Notes: a model not told the origin generated them from the sequence alone. Positions 14,794 through 24,189 are shown, counted from the first letter of the stretch. The stretch is DNA of 64,000 nt from Phycisphaerales bacterium (GCA_009691725.1 SIAP01000010.1:1-64000); one strand, 5' to 3'. A program made the numbers and translations.

Positions 14794-16645
14794 AAGCAGC
14801 TGGCGCCGGGTTCTCAGTTGGCGCGGCGATCGGCGCAGGAATCGCGGCTTCTGCGGGGATCACCGGCTGCGCGGTCCTCACGGGATACGACCAGATTCCA
14901 CGGAGTGCTTCGACGAGCGCACGATCGCTCGGATTCCCATTCATGATCGACAGCCCCTTGGCGGTGATCTCGGCATCACTCAGTTGATGCCCAACATATG
15001 CGGCGATGAAACCATACTCCGTCGCGAACTGCGATCCTTCGCTCTTGGAGAGCGACTCCGCTGCGATTTCTCGCAAGCGCTCTGTCGAACCTAAAATGTC
15101 GTGCGCATAGCGGGTATCGATCATTTCCGGCCACATGGTGAACAGACGACGCAGAGACATCGCCGCAGCAAGTTGGAGCCCTGCCGCAACCTGTGCGTTT
15201 GCGATGCCCGCTGCAGGAAGTGGATTCGATGGCGCGATGGCGGCTCCTGAACCAAATATTTTTTCTGCGGAGAGAAAGCGTCGCGCTCGCATCATTCGAT
15301 CGCCCACTCGAAGCAGAGTGTCAAGTGCCTCTTGCGTTCCGCCATCGAGTTGCGACATGGTCTCTCCATGCGCCATCAGCAGATACGCCTCGTCGGCAGT
15401 CAGAGCGCGAATGGGCTTCGATCCCTCCCTGGATTGTGCAGCGTTGGAGTCCGAGTTGGGATTCGCTCCCGCTGGTTGCGTTGCTGCATCTGCCGCAGTT
15501 TCGGCTGACGCGTCACCGCCAGTCGTGTCGGCAGCGCCATCGGCGGCGGACCTTCTCGGAGCGAGAAGTCGGCTTGTTCCTTCGCGCGATTCATTCGGCG
15601 CCAGTTGCAGACTCGCACGAACATCACCGAGAAAACTGTTGACTTCCGAGATCTCCTGCCCATCGACAAGCTCGCCATCGACGGTGGCTTCTCCTTGGGA
15701 ATGCTGATACCGCTTGGTGAGTGTGGTGACGACTCGGTCATAAGGAGATCGGATTTCTAAAACCTTTCGAGGAGCAGTCGCCCCACCCGAAAGCCTCCCC
15801 GCCGTGGCAGAGTCCGTGGGTCTCGCAACGCCGCTGGCAGTCGATGGAAGTTGGGTATCCAGTTTCGTGCCAGTCGCCATTTCGCTGGGAGGAGGTGAAC
15901 GCTCGTCGGAAAGCCCCGAGAGGTACGACTTCAGAATTCGTGATCCATGTGTTCGCCCTGAACGAAGATCCGCTCGCATCAATGCACTTCCGTAGACGCC
16001 ATTGCTCAAAGACTCGATCAGGTCCGCCTCCGGAACTGCGATAATCCCAACAAATGGATTGGAGATGATGCGTGCGCGGCGCTGGTCCGAGGAGCGCGTT
16101 ATCTGAATGGTGGTCGGTTGATACATCGCCGACAACTCGCTCGAAAACGCCGCCTGCCGAGTCATGTTGTCCAGTTGCAGTCGCGCATCATTCGATGGTG
16201 CTGCTCCCACCAAACCAGTTCGGATGGGACCGCTCAACGCTTCCGCATTCCCACGCTCTGCATCCAAAACGGTGAAGTCCCGGCGATATGCCGCGATTCC
16301 CATTCCAGTTGCCACACTAAACCGATCGTTCATCGTAATCGACGCCAACGCATCCGCGCTCGAAATGGCTGCATTGGATCGGAAGCTTTGGGTCGAGTCC
16401 CCTGCAGTCGCGCCGCGAAAGTCCTCCGCCGCCGTGTACCCCACGGAACCGCGAAAGCTTCGTCCACCCGCAGCATTGCCGGTGACCACGAGGTTGCGCG
16501 CGCGGTAATCCTCGCGCTGGCTCGCTGAATTGACCGTGGCCCCGTGCTGGAGCGGACGATCGAGTGCCGTTCCACTGCCGCGCTGAAGATTTCCGTCAAG
16601 CGCGTTCTGCGACAGGATCAGTGCTATGAGCAAAAGACTCAACAT
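14753..16645 (-). CDS. Large secreted protein of unknown function with TPR-like C-terminal region
   Basis: 630 residues from ATG 16645, which is directly followed by a hydrophobic signal sequence (MLSLLLIALILSQNALDGN). I do not recognise the protein. The first half is rich in Ser, Ala, Gly and Arg with few hydrophobic blocks and looks like an extended surface or matrix region. A low-complexity Ala/Thr/Asp stretch follows at about residues 365-410. Around residues 430-590 helical pairs rich in Ala (RRFLSAEKIFGSGAAIAPSNPL) resemble tetratricopeptide repeats. The tail is Pro/Ala-rich. Its start is 24 bases from the divergent gene at 16670, and its end overlaps metF. Confidence 0.7.
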   Translation of the reverse strand: MLSLLLIALILSQNALDGNLQRGSGTALDRPLQHGATVNSASQREDYRARNLVVTGNAAGGRSFRGSVGYTAAEDFRGATAGDSTQSFRSNAAISSADALASITMNDRFSVATGMGIAAYRRDFTVLDAERGNAEALSGPIRTGLVGAAPSNDARLQLDNMTRQAAFSSELSAMYQPTTIQITRSSDQRRARIISNPFVGIIAVPEADLIESLSNGVYGSALMRADLRSGRTHGSRILKSYLSGLSDERSPPPSEMATGTKLDTQLPSTASGVARPTDSATAGRLSGGATAPRKVLEIRSPYDRVVTTLTKRYQHSQGEATVDGELVDGQEISEVNSFLGDVRASLQLAPNESREGTSRLLAPRRSAADGAADTTGGDASAETAADAATQPAGANPNSDSNAAQSREGSKPIRALTADEAYLLMAHGETMSQLDGGTQEALDTLLRVGDRMMRARRFLSAEKIFGSGAAIAPSNPLPAAGIANAQVAAGLQLAAAMSLRRLFTMWPEMIDTRYAHDILGSTERLREIAAESLSKSEGSQFATEYGFIAAYVGHQLSDAEITAKGLSIMNGNPSDRALVEALRGIWSYPVRTAQPVIPAEAAIPAPIAAPTENPAPAASTDPPTNEVRPLN

Positions 16646-16669
16646 TCTCTTCAAGTGTACAACCCAACC

Positions 16670-17296
16670 ATGGCACAGCGCGCTGAAAACGAGCGGCGAT
16701 TGATCCATCCTGTCGCGCTCGCCCTCGCCCTCGCAATTGTCGCTGGCAGCGTGTGGATGGGGATCGTCGGACCGCGCCTTCGTGAGCGCGAAATCGGTCC
16801 ATGGATCCCACTTGCGGATGTCGCGGGTGCTGCGCGCCAGATTCAGATGGGCATGCAGCTTGAGGCAACGCACCGACCGTCCGATGCCGTGCCTCCGTCG
16901 CGCGCCGAACTGAAAGAATTGGTGCAGTCCACTCTGCAGAGCGACTGGAGGCCACCGGACTTGAGTTCCGCAGGATTTGTGCCAGTGTCTGCCACTTCAG
17001 CACTCTTGCCCGGCTGTGAGACTGGCATCGCAATCCTCTACGAGAGCTCGGGTGACGTTTCCGACCGCTTCGTGGTGATCTTCGCCGCGGTGGATCAAGG
17101 TCACTTCGCATCCTTCGATGAGTTTGGGCGGATGGAACCCTTCACGCACACCACCTCGATCATCGAGCCGGATGATCCAAGCGATCACAACTCCGGAGCA
17201 ACCTTGGTGTACATCGATGCTGAACTTCTTGTGATTGTGCGAGGCGGAAGTCTCGGCCGAGTGGAAAGCGTGCGGACACTCGTTGGCTCTCGATAG
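16670..17296 (+). CDS. Single-pass membrane protein of unknown function
   Basis: 208 residues from ATG 16670. A basic start is followed by one strong transmembrane helix (HPVALALALAIVAGSVWMGIVG, about residues 13-34), so most of the protein lies outside the cytoplasm. The rest has alternating helix and strand character with no motif I recognise; the topology resembles bitopic anti-sigma factors, but no cysteine-zinc motif and no sigma gene is nearby, so I do not assign that. It is divergent from 14753-16645 with 24 bases between starts, and metG follows 51 bases downstream. Confidence 0.7.
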   Translation: MAQRAENERRLIHPVALALALAIVAGSVWMGIVGPRLREREIGPWIPLADVAGAARQIQMGMQLEATHRPSDAVPPSRAELKELVQSTLQSDWRPPDLSSAGFVPVSATSALLPGCETGIAILYESSGDVSDRFVVIFAAVDQGHFASFDEFGRMEPFTHTTSIIEPDDPSDHNSGATLVYIDAELLVIVRGGSLGRVESVRTLVGSR

Positions 17297-17347
17297 TGCG
17301 CATCGTGCGGCGGTGTGATCGCGGCGCTCCTCTAGTATCAAACATGA

Positions 17348-18934
17348 ATGAGCACATCTGCCTGCATCACCACACCGATTTATTATGTCAACGACCGTCC
17401 CCACATCGGACATGCGTACACCACCACGATTTGCGATGTGTGGTCGCGCGCTGCAAGACTCCGCGGCAGCGATGTCTTCTTTCTGACTGGAACTGATGAA
17501 CACGGGTCGAAAGTCGAGAAGAGCGCGGCCGCGCGGGGCATTTTGCCGCAAGCACTTGCCGACGAGAACGCCGCCGAGTTCCAGCGGGTTTTAGCGGTCT
17601 TTGGCATCTCCAACAGCGATTTCATCCGGACCACCCAACCGCGGCACGAACGGCAGGTGCGCGCGCTCCTGCAGCGTCTGGTCAAGACGGGCGCGGTGTA
17701 TCTGGGCACCTTTGAAGGGTGGTACGACGATGGCCAAGAGGAGTATCACACTGAAACGCGCGCGCGCGAACTGAATTACAAGAGCCCCATCAGCGGCAAA
17801 CCGCTCACCCGCGCGACCGAACAGAATTACTACTTCAAGTTGAGTGCGTATGCGGACCGCCTCGCTACGCACTTTGCCAGTCACCCAGACTTCGTCCGTC
17901 CTCTTGAGCGATCGAATGAGATGCTCGCCCGACTTCGTGATGGGCTCCAAGATGTTCCGATTACCCGCACAAATTTTTCGTGGGGCATCTCGATGCCCGA
18001 TGCGCCTGGGCATGTCGTGTATGTCTGGATCGACGCGCTCTTCAACTACATCACCGCACTCGACCTGGGAGCAACGGATGGTGATCGCACAGGAGGATCC
18101 CCCTACTGGCCTGCCGACTATCACATCGTTGGCAAGGAAATCCTCTGGTTTCACGCAGTCATCTGGCCAGCGTTGTTGATGGCGCTCGAACTGCCTCTGC
18201 CCAAGTGCATCTACGCCCACTCATTCTGGATCGCGGATGGCCAGAAGATGAGCAAGTCGCTTGGGAATTTTGTGGACCTCCCAACCATCGACCGGTACAT
18301 CGCGCACTTTGGATTGGATGCGTGGCGTTGGTACATGGCGACGCAAGGTCCCATCGCTGCGACCGATTCTGACTTCAGCGCCAAACACTTTCACGAGATC
18401 TACACAGCCGACCTCGTGAACACAGTCGGCAACTGCCCCAGCCGCGTTGGTGCGATGATCGCGAAGTATTTTGATGGCGTCCTGCCCGTTGATACGCGCC
18501 CACAGGATCCGCCAGATTCGGGGCCCTCGTGGGAGGCAATCTGCTCAAACACGGTGAGCGATTGGGAGCGGCGAATGGCTGCGTTTGACTTGCACGGCGC
18601 TGCGCGCGTGGCGATGGATCTCCTTCGACGGGTTGATGTCTTCATCAATGACACGGCACCATTCAAGTTGGCGAAAGATCCCGCCAATGCAGAGCGGCTT
18701 GCCTCGATCCTGAATCAGTGCGCACAGACCGTGCGCGTTGCGGGAGTGCTCCTCGAGCCATTCATGCCATCCAAGATGGCCGAACTCGCGCGTGCGTTTG
18801 GAAGCGTGCCCAGCGGTGAAGTTGCGTGGTCAGTCCGTGCGAAGTATGGAACCATCGCAGCTGGTCATCGCATTGAAAAACTGGCGCTCTTTCCTCGCGT
18901 CGATCCGGTGAAGATCGCTCCATCGCCATCGTGA
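17348..18934 (+). CDS. metG: Methionyl-tRNA synthetase (short, zinc-free form)
   Basis: 528 residues. Class I synthetase signatures are present: HIGHAYTT (residues 19-26) and KMSKSLGNF near residue 300. It charges tRNA-Met with methionine. The connective-peptide region reads EGWYDDGQEEYHTE---SPISGKPL, so the four Cys that bind zinc in many MetRS proteins are all absent; zinc-free MetRS forms are known in several bacteria. There is no C-terminal tRNA-binding EMAP-like domain. The gene ends 13 bases before the convergent PEP-CTERM-like gene. Confidence 0.97.
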   Translation: MSTSACITTPIYYVNDRPHIGHAYTTTICDVWSRAARLRGSDVFFLTGTDEHGSKVEKSAAARGILPQALADENAAEFQRVLAVFGISNSDFIRTTQPRHERQVRALLQRLVKTGAVYLGTFEGWYDDGQEEYHTETRARELNYKSPISGKPLTRATEQNYYFKLSAYADRLATHFASHPDFVRPLERSNEMLARLRDGLQDVPITRTNFSWGISMPDAPGHVVYVWIDALFNYITALDLGATDGDRTGGSPYWPADYHIVGKEILWFHAVIWPALLMALELPLPKCIYAHSFWIADGQKMSKSLGNFVDLPTIDRYIAHFGLDAWRWYMATQGPIAATDSDFSAKHFHEIYTADLVNTVGNCPSRVGAMIAKYFDGVLPVDTRPQDPPDSGPSWEAICSNTVSDWERRMAAFDLHGAARVAMDLLRRVDVFINDTAPFKLAKDPANAERLASILNQCAQTVRVAGVLLEPFMPSKMAELARAFGSVPSGEVAWSVRAKYGTIAAGHRIEKLALFPRVDPVKIAPSPS

Positions 18935-18947
18935 CGATGGCAAAGAA

Positions 18948-19607
18948 CTAGCGGCGACGATGCCCGTGCGATCTGAGTCCATATGCCATGCACAGGAGCG
19001 CCAGTGCGCCGGGCGCGGGCACATAGCGGAAGTCTGCGCTCACCGTGTTGAGTGCGATCGAGCTGGATTGGCTTGCAAAGTCGATCACAAATCGTGTTGC
19101 TTCGAATGAGAGGGGCCCAATCTCCCAGCGGTAGGCGCGTGTTTGGATATAGCCACCCTCCCCTTCGGTACTGGACTGGAGCGAACTGACTGTTGGCGCG
19201 AGCATGACGAAGTTGCCAGCATTGTCGGCGAGCGTCACGCGGACCGAACCTCCGTTGATAATCGTTCCCATTGTCGCAAGGTTGACGATGATGTCGCTCA
19301 CTGCACTCGTCAACCCGCCATAGATCGAGATCGAAAGCGGTCCGCCACCTGCGTAAAGATTTCCTGCGCCCGTGATGAACGCGCCCGCACCGAAGTTGAA
19401 GAGAGCCGCGCCAGACTCCGTCCCTTCATAGTTGGGCAGATTTGGACCGCCGAAGGCACTCGTGAAGGATTCCCACCCATAGAAGTCGGCACCAGCAGAG
19501 CCGCGCCATGCAGGCACAACCGGGTCTATGAAATCCGCAGCAGCGGTCGCAGAGAACAGCGCAGAACACCCAATCCCAATGGCGCAACGCCAAATCTTGC
19601 TTGTCAT
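18948..19607 (-). CDS. Secreted protein with PEP-CTERM-like C-terminal sorting tail
   Basis: 219 residues. The N-terminal signal peptide (IWRCAIGIGCSALFSATAAA) ends near residue 24. The mature part is rich in Gly, Ala, Ser and Asn with beta-strand periodicity, as in many extracellular PEP-CTERM proteins. The C-terminus has the three parts of the sorting signal: VPAPGA, a short hydrophobic helix (LALLCMAYGL) and a basic end (HGHRRR). In organisms with exosortase this tail directs processing and surface or matrix attachment; no exosortase gene is in the window. Function of the mature domain unknown. ATG 19607 is preceded by AAGGA. Confidence 0.8.
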   Translation of the reverse strand: MTSKIWRCAIGIGCSALFSATAAADFIDPVVPAWRGSAGADFYGWESFTSAFGGPNLPNYEGTESGAALFNFGAGAFITGAGNLYAGGGPLSISIYGGLTSAVSDIIVNLATMGTIINGGSVRVTLADNAGNFVMLAPTVSSLQSSTEGEGGYIQTRAYRWEIGPLSFEATRFVIDFASQSSSIALNTVSADFRYVPAPGALALLCMAYGLRSHGHRRR

Positions 19608-19741
19608 AGTAACGGTCCTTTTCTCTCACCTTTTTCGAACAAATCGAGTCGCCCCTAATGTGATGCCACGAGAGCAAAAGTCAAAGTTGGGCGGCAAAAA
19701 CCTTTAGAAAGATGGAGAAACCAGTGAAACTTCCCAGAACC

Positions 19742-21283
19742 TCAGTATGCCTTGGCCCACACGACCCGCCTTTTGCTCGGCGCACCAGTGATAATGCACC
19801 TGCCAGGTTCTTCCGCCCCATCGATTGACCGCTCGATGGGCACGCATCGAATGGTGACCCCAAGTCGATTTTTCACCTGCGCCTCCACCGCTGGATCGCC
19901 GCAGAAATGCGCAAGAGCGAAACCGCCGTGGATGGGTGTGGGTTGATTCTCTTTGATCTCCGGCGCAGTGAAGAATGCTTCAAACTCCGTGGCGTCGTCA
20001 ATCACCTTGGTGTGGGTCTTACGAAACTCTTCGGCGCGGGCAAACAAGCCATCTTGAATCTCTTGAAGAAGTGCGGCGATGCCCTTGATGAATACATCGC
20101 GCTGCACCGCGACTTTCTCCTTGTGCGGTCGATCCCGTCGCGCCATGAAGACACTCCCAGCGGCCATGTCACGCGGACCAACTTCCACGCGTACTGGCAC
20201 CCCCTTCTTGATCCAGCTCCATGCCTTGTCTCCGCCACGCATGTCGCGCGCGTCGAGTTCAACTTGCACTGGACGACCGTCGAACAATTGCAGTTTGAGT
20301 TCATCTGCAAGCGACTTCGTCCACGCTTGAATCGCAGCCAAATCCTCGGGCTTGTGCACCACTGGAATGATGACGACATGCGCCGGGGCCAACTTGGGAG
20401 GAAGCACGAGACCATCGTCATCGCTATGCGCCATGATCATTGCGCCCACAAGGCGTGTGCTCACTCCCCATGAGGTCGTCCATGCAAACTGCTGCGTCCC
20501 CTGTGCGTCGAGAAACTGAATCTCGCTCGCCCTCGAAAAATTCTGCCCCAAGAAGTGGCTCGTCCCTGCTTGCAGTGCTCTTCGATCCTGCATCATCGCT
20601 TCGATGCAGTAGGTGTCGACTGCACCAGGAAATCGTTCGCCATCGGTCTTGCTTCCCTGCAGCACGGGCATCGCCATCCAACCCTCTGCAAATGTTGCGT
20701 AGACCTTGAGCATCTTCATCGTCTCCTCGACTGCCTCTTCGCGTGTGGCGTGCGCGGTGTGCCCCTCCTGCCAGAGGAATTCCGTGGTGCGCAGAAAGAG
20801 TCTCGTGCGCATTTCCCATCGCACCACATTTGCCCACTGATTGATCAGGATTGGAAGATCTCGGTAACTCTGCACCCACTTGGCGTAGGTCGCGCCAATG
20901 ATCGTCTCCGAGGTCGGGCGAACAACGAGTGGTTCTTCGAGTTCGCCAGCAGGCACGAGTTTCCCATCTGGACCAACCTCAAGCCGATGATGCGTGACGA
21001 CCGCACACTCCTTGGCGAAGCCATCCACGTGTGCCGCTTCCTTTTCCAGGAACGACACGGGAATGAACAGCGGGAAGTACGCGTTTCGGTGACCGGTTTC
21101 CTTGAACATGCCATCGAGCACGCGCTGCATGTTTTCCCAGATCGCATACCCCCAGGGCTTGATGACCATGCATCCGCGAACTGCGGAATTCTCTGCAAGG
21201 TCGGCCGCTTTGACGACCTGCTGATACCACTCGGAATAGTTTTCGCTGCGTGTTGGAGTAATCGCTGTCGTCGGAGTGGCCAT
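19742..21283 (-). CDS. proS: Prolyl-tRNA synthetase, archaeal/eukaryotic-type
   Basis: 513 residues. Class II motifs are clear: the GCMVIKPWGYAIWENMQ region, VVRPTSETI (motif 2 region), RWEMRTRLFLRTTEFLWQEGHTAHAT, and the anticodon-binding domain with KDLAAI-like helices. The protein lacks the INS editing domain of the long bacterial form and ends in the Tyr-terminated C-terminal domain (VVWAKAY) typical of the shorter archaeal/eukaryotic form. It charges tRNA-Pro. This type occurs in scattered bacterial lineages. No gene overlaps it; the 134-base gap downstream toward 19607 is the promoter region of the PEP-CTERM-like gene. Confidence 0.97.
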   Translation of the reverse strand: MATPTTAITPTRSENYSEWYQQVVKAADLAENSAVRGCMVIKPWGYAIWENMQRVLDGMFKETGHRNAYFPLFIPVSFLEKEAAHVDGFAKECAVVTHHRLEVGPDGKLVPAGELEEPLVVRPTSETIIGATYAKWVQSYRDLPILINQWANVVRWEMRTRLFLRTTEFLWQEGHTAHATREEAVEETMKMLKVYATFAEGWMAMPVLQGSKTDGERFPGAVDTYCIEAMMQDRRALQAGTSHFLGQNFSRASEIQFLDAQGTQQFAWTTSWGVSTRLVGAMIMAHSDDDGLVLPPKLAPAHVVIIPVVHKPEDLAAIQAWTKSLADELKLQLFDGRPVQVELDARDMRGGDKAWSWIKKGVPVRVEVGPRDMAAGSVFMARRDRPHKEKVAVQRDVFIKGIAALLQEIQDGLFARAEEFRKTHTKVIDDATEFEAFFTAPEIKENQPTPIHGGFALAHFCGDPAVEAQVKNRLGVTIRCVPIERSIDGAEEPGRCIITGAPSKRRVVWAKAY

Positions 21284-21313
21284 CGGTCAAGCCTAGCGAA
21301 AACGATCCTCGAT

Positions 21314-22345
21314 TCAGGAACGACCGACGCGACGGATGAGAGAGCGCCGAATGTGCGCTGTGGGTGCTGCGAGCGCTGCGCGCGACGCAGCGCGTGCGCT
21401 GCGAACTGCCCTCGCTCGGAGCACGAGCGCGCGCTTTGACAGCGCACGACCCTCAGCCGTGGACCGCTTGATCTTGCCTGCGAGAAGATCAAGATCACGG
21501 GCACGACCAAGATGCTCTGCTGCGCGGCGCAGTTGCTTTCGAGATACGCCCGCACTCGCATCAAGACATCCTGCCAGCGCGGTCAGCTGATCTGCGAGTC
21601 GTTGGAATCGCTTGCGCATCTCGTGCAATTCCGTTTCGGTGCGACCCAACCACGCAGCAGTGGCTGAACTCCGTGCACGACCCCACGATCGACCGAGCCG
21701 CGTCATCAATTCATGCCAGTCCAGCGGCGCGCCAGCGGTCAATCGCATCGATCGCTCCGCAGCGGCGACTGCGATGTGCGCAGCGTCCAGTGCCTGTGAT
21801 GTTGGCGCCCACTGCGCGGCGGTCCAGCGGGCACTCGTCGTCGAGTCCGACGGAATCGCGGTGAGCGGTTGCCCGCGCAGCGCACAGAGTTCCTCCAACA
21901 GCCCAGCGAGCGCATCGCGCTGACGTGATTCGGCAAGACCCTCTTTCGCACTGCGAATCGCGGATCGTGCGGCGGTTCGACCATGCGGAACCCCTGATTG
22001 AATCAGGTCACCGAGGGCCTGCAGGCGCTTGAGACCCCGACGCGCGCGGTGCACTCCGGCAAGGCGCGCTGCCAATGGCTGAGTCTCATCCGCAGCATGG
22101 GCAAGACCAAGTCGTATTGCCGCAAACTCGTGAGCGACGACCGCCCGAGCGGTCACACGCACGGGTTTGGCGGGGTCGAACTCCCCCGTGCACGCTGGAC
22201 GGACTGGAATCGAAGGCGTCGCGTGGGTGAGTGCTGGCACGACTCCCACGACTCCCACGACGACCTGTGCATGATGGATCGCTGCAAGCACATCGCGCGG
22301 AACGAGCGTTGTCGTGCGCCGAGTCTGTGTGGCCGCGTGCTTCAT
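21314..22345 (-). CDS. CHAD domain protein
   Basis: 343 residues from ATG 22345. It is mostly alpha-helical and rich in Ala and Arg. Conserved-His positions of the CHAD fold are visible: VHRARRGLKRLQAL in the first half and ELHEMRKRFQRLADQL in the second (the VHxxRKxxKRLR-type motif repeated). CHAD domains bind inorganic polyphosphate through basic faces; the protein has no CYTH triphosphatase partner in the window. The C-terminus is very basic. A TTG at 22363 would add six residues. Its start lies 20 bases from the stop of the lipoprotein gene at 22366 on the same strand, so it may be the end of the secE-nusG transcript. Confidence 0.85.
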   Translation of the reverse strand: MKHAATQTRRTTTLVPRDVLAAIHHAQVVVGVVGVVPALTHATPSIPVRPACTGEFDPAKPVRVTARAVVAHEFAAIRLGLAHAADETQPLAARLAGVHRARRGLKRLQALGDLIQSGVPHGRTAARSAIRSAKEGLAESRQRDALAGLLEELCALRGQPLTAIPSDSTTSARWTAAQWAPTSQALDAAHIAVAAAERSMRLTAGAPLDWHELMTRLGRSWGRARSSATAAWLGRTETELHEMRKRFQRLADQLTALAGCLDASAGVSRKQLRRAAEHLGRARDLDLLAGKIKRSTAEGRALSKRALVLRARAVRSARAASRAALAAPTAHIRRSLIRRVGRS

Positions 22346-22365
22346 TCGTCCCCGTTGGTTCAAGA

Positions 22366-22893
22366 TCAGGTCGTTGGTTTGGACTGATCGATCACAGCCT
22401 GAGGCGTGTTGCAGACCGGCGCATTCACTGGGACGAGCCAGAGCTGCAACCCGGTTGGCAGAAATGGCTGTCCGACTGATCCTTCAAAATGAACCGTCGC
22501 GAGGCGATAGATGCCATCTGTTGGGTAGATGACATCGACTTCTGCGCGACCACCATTGAGCCGCACTTGCGCAACGGACCAGACGAGCGCGTCGCCCGAC
22601 ACCATCGGTCGACCAACGCCCACTCTCTTCCCAACACCCTGCCAGACTTGGACGGGCGTTGTCGACGGCAAGTTGTAAACAAGTTCGGTCGATCCACCGA
22701 CGCGTTGATGCGCCAACTTCAGCGCGTCCGCCATCAGATTTGGCATCGGCTGGAGACTTGGATCTGCTTTGGGCGCGCCGGGATACTCGGGATAAGTCAT
22801 GCTGCTGATGCAACCGTTCATGAAACACACACTCGCCACCACCAGAAGTGCGAGGACGAAACACGATCGAAGATTCATGTCGGGCTTTTGCAT
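22366..22893 (-). CDS. Lipoprotein of unknown function downstream of nusG
   Basis: 175 residues. The signal sequence CFVLALLVVASVCFMNGC ends in a lipobox-type NGC, giving a lipidated Cys near residue 28 and placement in the cell envelope. The mature part contains beta-strand-like segments (TPVQVWQGVGKRVGVGRPM, RAEVDVIYPTDGIYRLATV) and no family motif I recognise. ATG 22893 overlaps the nusG stop (TGATG), so it is translated with nusG; ATG 22878 is an alternative start. A lipoprotein in this position between nusG and the CHAD gene is not part of the usual secE-nusG-rplK order. Confidence 0.75.
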   Translation of the reverse strand: MQKPDMNLRSCFVLALLVVASVCFMNGCISSMTYPEYPGAPKADPSLQPMPNLMADALKLAHQRVGGSTELVYNLPSTTPVQVWQGVGKRVGVGRPMVSGDALVWSVAQVRLNGGRAEVDVIYPTDGIYRLATVHFEGSVGQPFLPTGLQLWLVPVNAPVCNTPQAVIDQSKPTT

Positions 22894-23705
22894 CACTTCT
22901 CCGCACGCTGAACTGACCAATACTCCATATCAATCGGCGCTTGACGCCCGAAGATGGTGACGAGTACCCGAACCTGGCCCTTGTCCGGGAGGACTTCGTC
23001 AATGGTTCCTTCATACCCCTGGAATGCGCCTTCCTTGATCGTGACGTTGTCGCCCTTGTGGAGATCCATCTTGAGTTGCGGAGCTTCTTGGGCAGGCTTC
23101 GAGTCAAAGAGCATCTTCTCGACCTCGGCGACTGACATGGGAGTCGGTCGACCCGCTGTGCCGACGAAATCGCCGACACCAATCGTCTCCTTGATCAAGA
23201 AAAACACATCTTGTGGAATTCGACCATCTGGCTCGAGGCGCATCTCAACGAACACATACCCCGGATAGAGTTTGGTCTCTGTCACGGTTTGTTTGCCTTG
23301 CTTGCCGAGCACCTTGATCTTCTCGGTGGGAACCATGATGCGACCGACCAACGCCTCCATCGAGGCGATCTGCACCTTGCGAAGCAGCGTTGAGCGAACA
23401 GAATCTTCCTTGTTGCTTGCCACGCGCAGCACAAACCAGTCCATCCCCTCGCGGAACATTGGCAGTTCGCCCTCTGCGACCTGCGTCATCATCTCTGCAT
23501 GCGATGGGATCACGATGCGAGTCGTCTCGACTCCCAGACTTCGCGTCGCAGTCGTTGGACGGGCTTCACCAGCATGAATCGCCCGAAGATTTCGAGGACC
23601 AGCCGGTTCTGCGGGCGCTGCTTCTGCCTTGGGCTTGCGCTTGGCACGCACCTTGGCTGGCTTCGCTTCTGCATGTGTCGGATCGTTTTCGTCGGTTGGG
23701 TTCAT
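22893..23705 (-). CDS. nusG: Transcription termination/antitermination protein NusG, with long N-terminal extension
   Basis: 270 residues, against roughly 180 for E. coli NusG. The NGN domain begins near residue 88 (WFVLRVASNKE) and contains LYPGYVFVEM; the KOW domain is at the end (LHKGDNVTIKEGAFQGYEGTIDEVL). The first 85 residues are a Lys/Ala/Glu/Pro-rich disordered leader plus a short conserved-looking segment (IPSHAEMMTQVAEGELPMF). NusG links RNA polymerase to Rho or the ribosome. It starts one base after the secE stop. rplK does not follow; a lipoprotein does. Confidence 0.95.
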   Translation of the reverse strand: MNPTDENDPTHAEAKPAKVRAKRKPKAEAAPAEPAGPRNLRAIHAGEARPTTATRSLGVETTRIVIPSHAEMMTQVAEGELPMFREGMDWFVLRVASNKEDSVRSTLLRKVQIASMEALVGRIMVPTEKIKVLGKQGKQTVTETKLYPGYVFVEMRLEPDGRIPQDVFFLIKETIGVGDFVGTAGRPTPMSVAEVEKMLFDSKPAQEAPQLKMDLHKGDNVTIKEGAFQGYEGTIDEVLPDKGQVRVLVTIFGRQAPIDMEYWSVQRAEK

Positions 23706-23706
23706 G

Positions 23707-24105
23707 TCAGGTACCTGGATTCAAGACGCGCAATTGCACGAAGAGCAAGAAGAACGCTTGATCGAAGAAGTAGCAGAAGAATGCGATGACCAAACTTGTG
23801 AAGATGACGATGACGGTGGACCCGCTCACTTCCTTTCGAGTCGGCCAACTGACCTTCTTCATTTCAGTTTCCGTCGCGACAAGGAAGTCGACCGTCCGCA
23901 CCGTTCGTGCTGTCCAGAGATAGATCGCTGGACAGCAGAGCGTGACGAAGAGTCCGCCGATTCCCCACGACAGATAGATTGGGTTCACTCCCCAATCGAC
24001 TGTCTCGAAGATGTCGTGCAGCCACCATCCACCGAGCAGTGCGATCACGCCTCCTGCCGTCGCGGAAATCACTCTCGTCCAGTAGCCCTGTCCAATCTTG
24101 TACAT
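23707..24105 (-). CDS. secE: Preprotein translocase subunit SecE with extra N-terminal helices
   Basis: 132 residues. The conserved SecE core is at the C-terminus: an amphipathic ETEMKKVSWPTRKEV followed by the final transmembrane helix (VIVIFTSLVIAFFCYFFDQAF). Two additional hydrophobic segments precede it (about residues 15-30 and 45-65), so this is a three-helix SecE like that of E. coli rather than the single-helix form. SecE clamps SecY in the Sec translocon. Start ATG 24105 is the one that gives a full protein after the tRNA-Trp gene; the gap to the tRNA is 77 bases. Confidence 0.93.
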   Translation of the reverse strand: MYKIGQGYWTRVISATAGGVIALLGGWWLHDIFETVDWGVNPIYLSWGIGGLFVTLCCPAIYLWTARTVRTVDFLVATETEMKKVSWPTRKEVSGSTVIVIFTSLVIAFFCYFFDQAFFLLFVQLRVLNPGT

Positions 24106-24153
24106 GGTTCCTACGCTTTTTCGTTTACGAGCAATGCACTCTGAAATGAGGGA

Positions 24154-24189
24154 AGCAACACATCCAGCAACACATCCAGCAACACGTCG
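24154..24189. repeat. 12-bp tandem repeat adjoining the 3' end of tRNA-Trp
   Basis: Three 12-bp units on + : AGCAACACATCC twice (24154-24177) and a variant AGCAACACGTCG (24178-24189) that runs into the tRNA acceptor stem. It looks like a local duplication of the sequence following the tRNA. Confidence 0.75.

Noticed and set aside
22230-22265. CGACTCCCA direct repeats in the CHAD gene
   Set aside because: Short and imperfect, encoding a Val/Gly-rich stretch; nothing beyond codon repetition.
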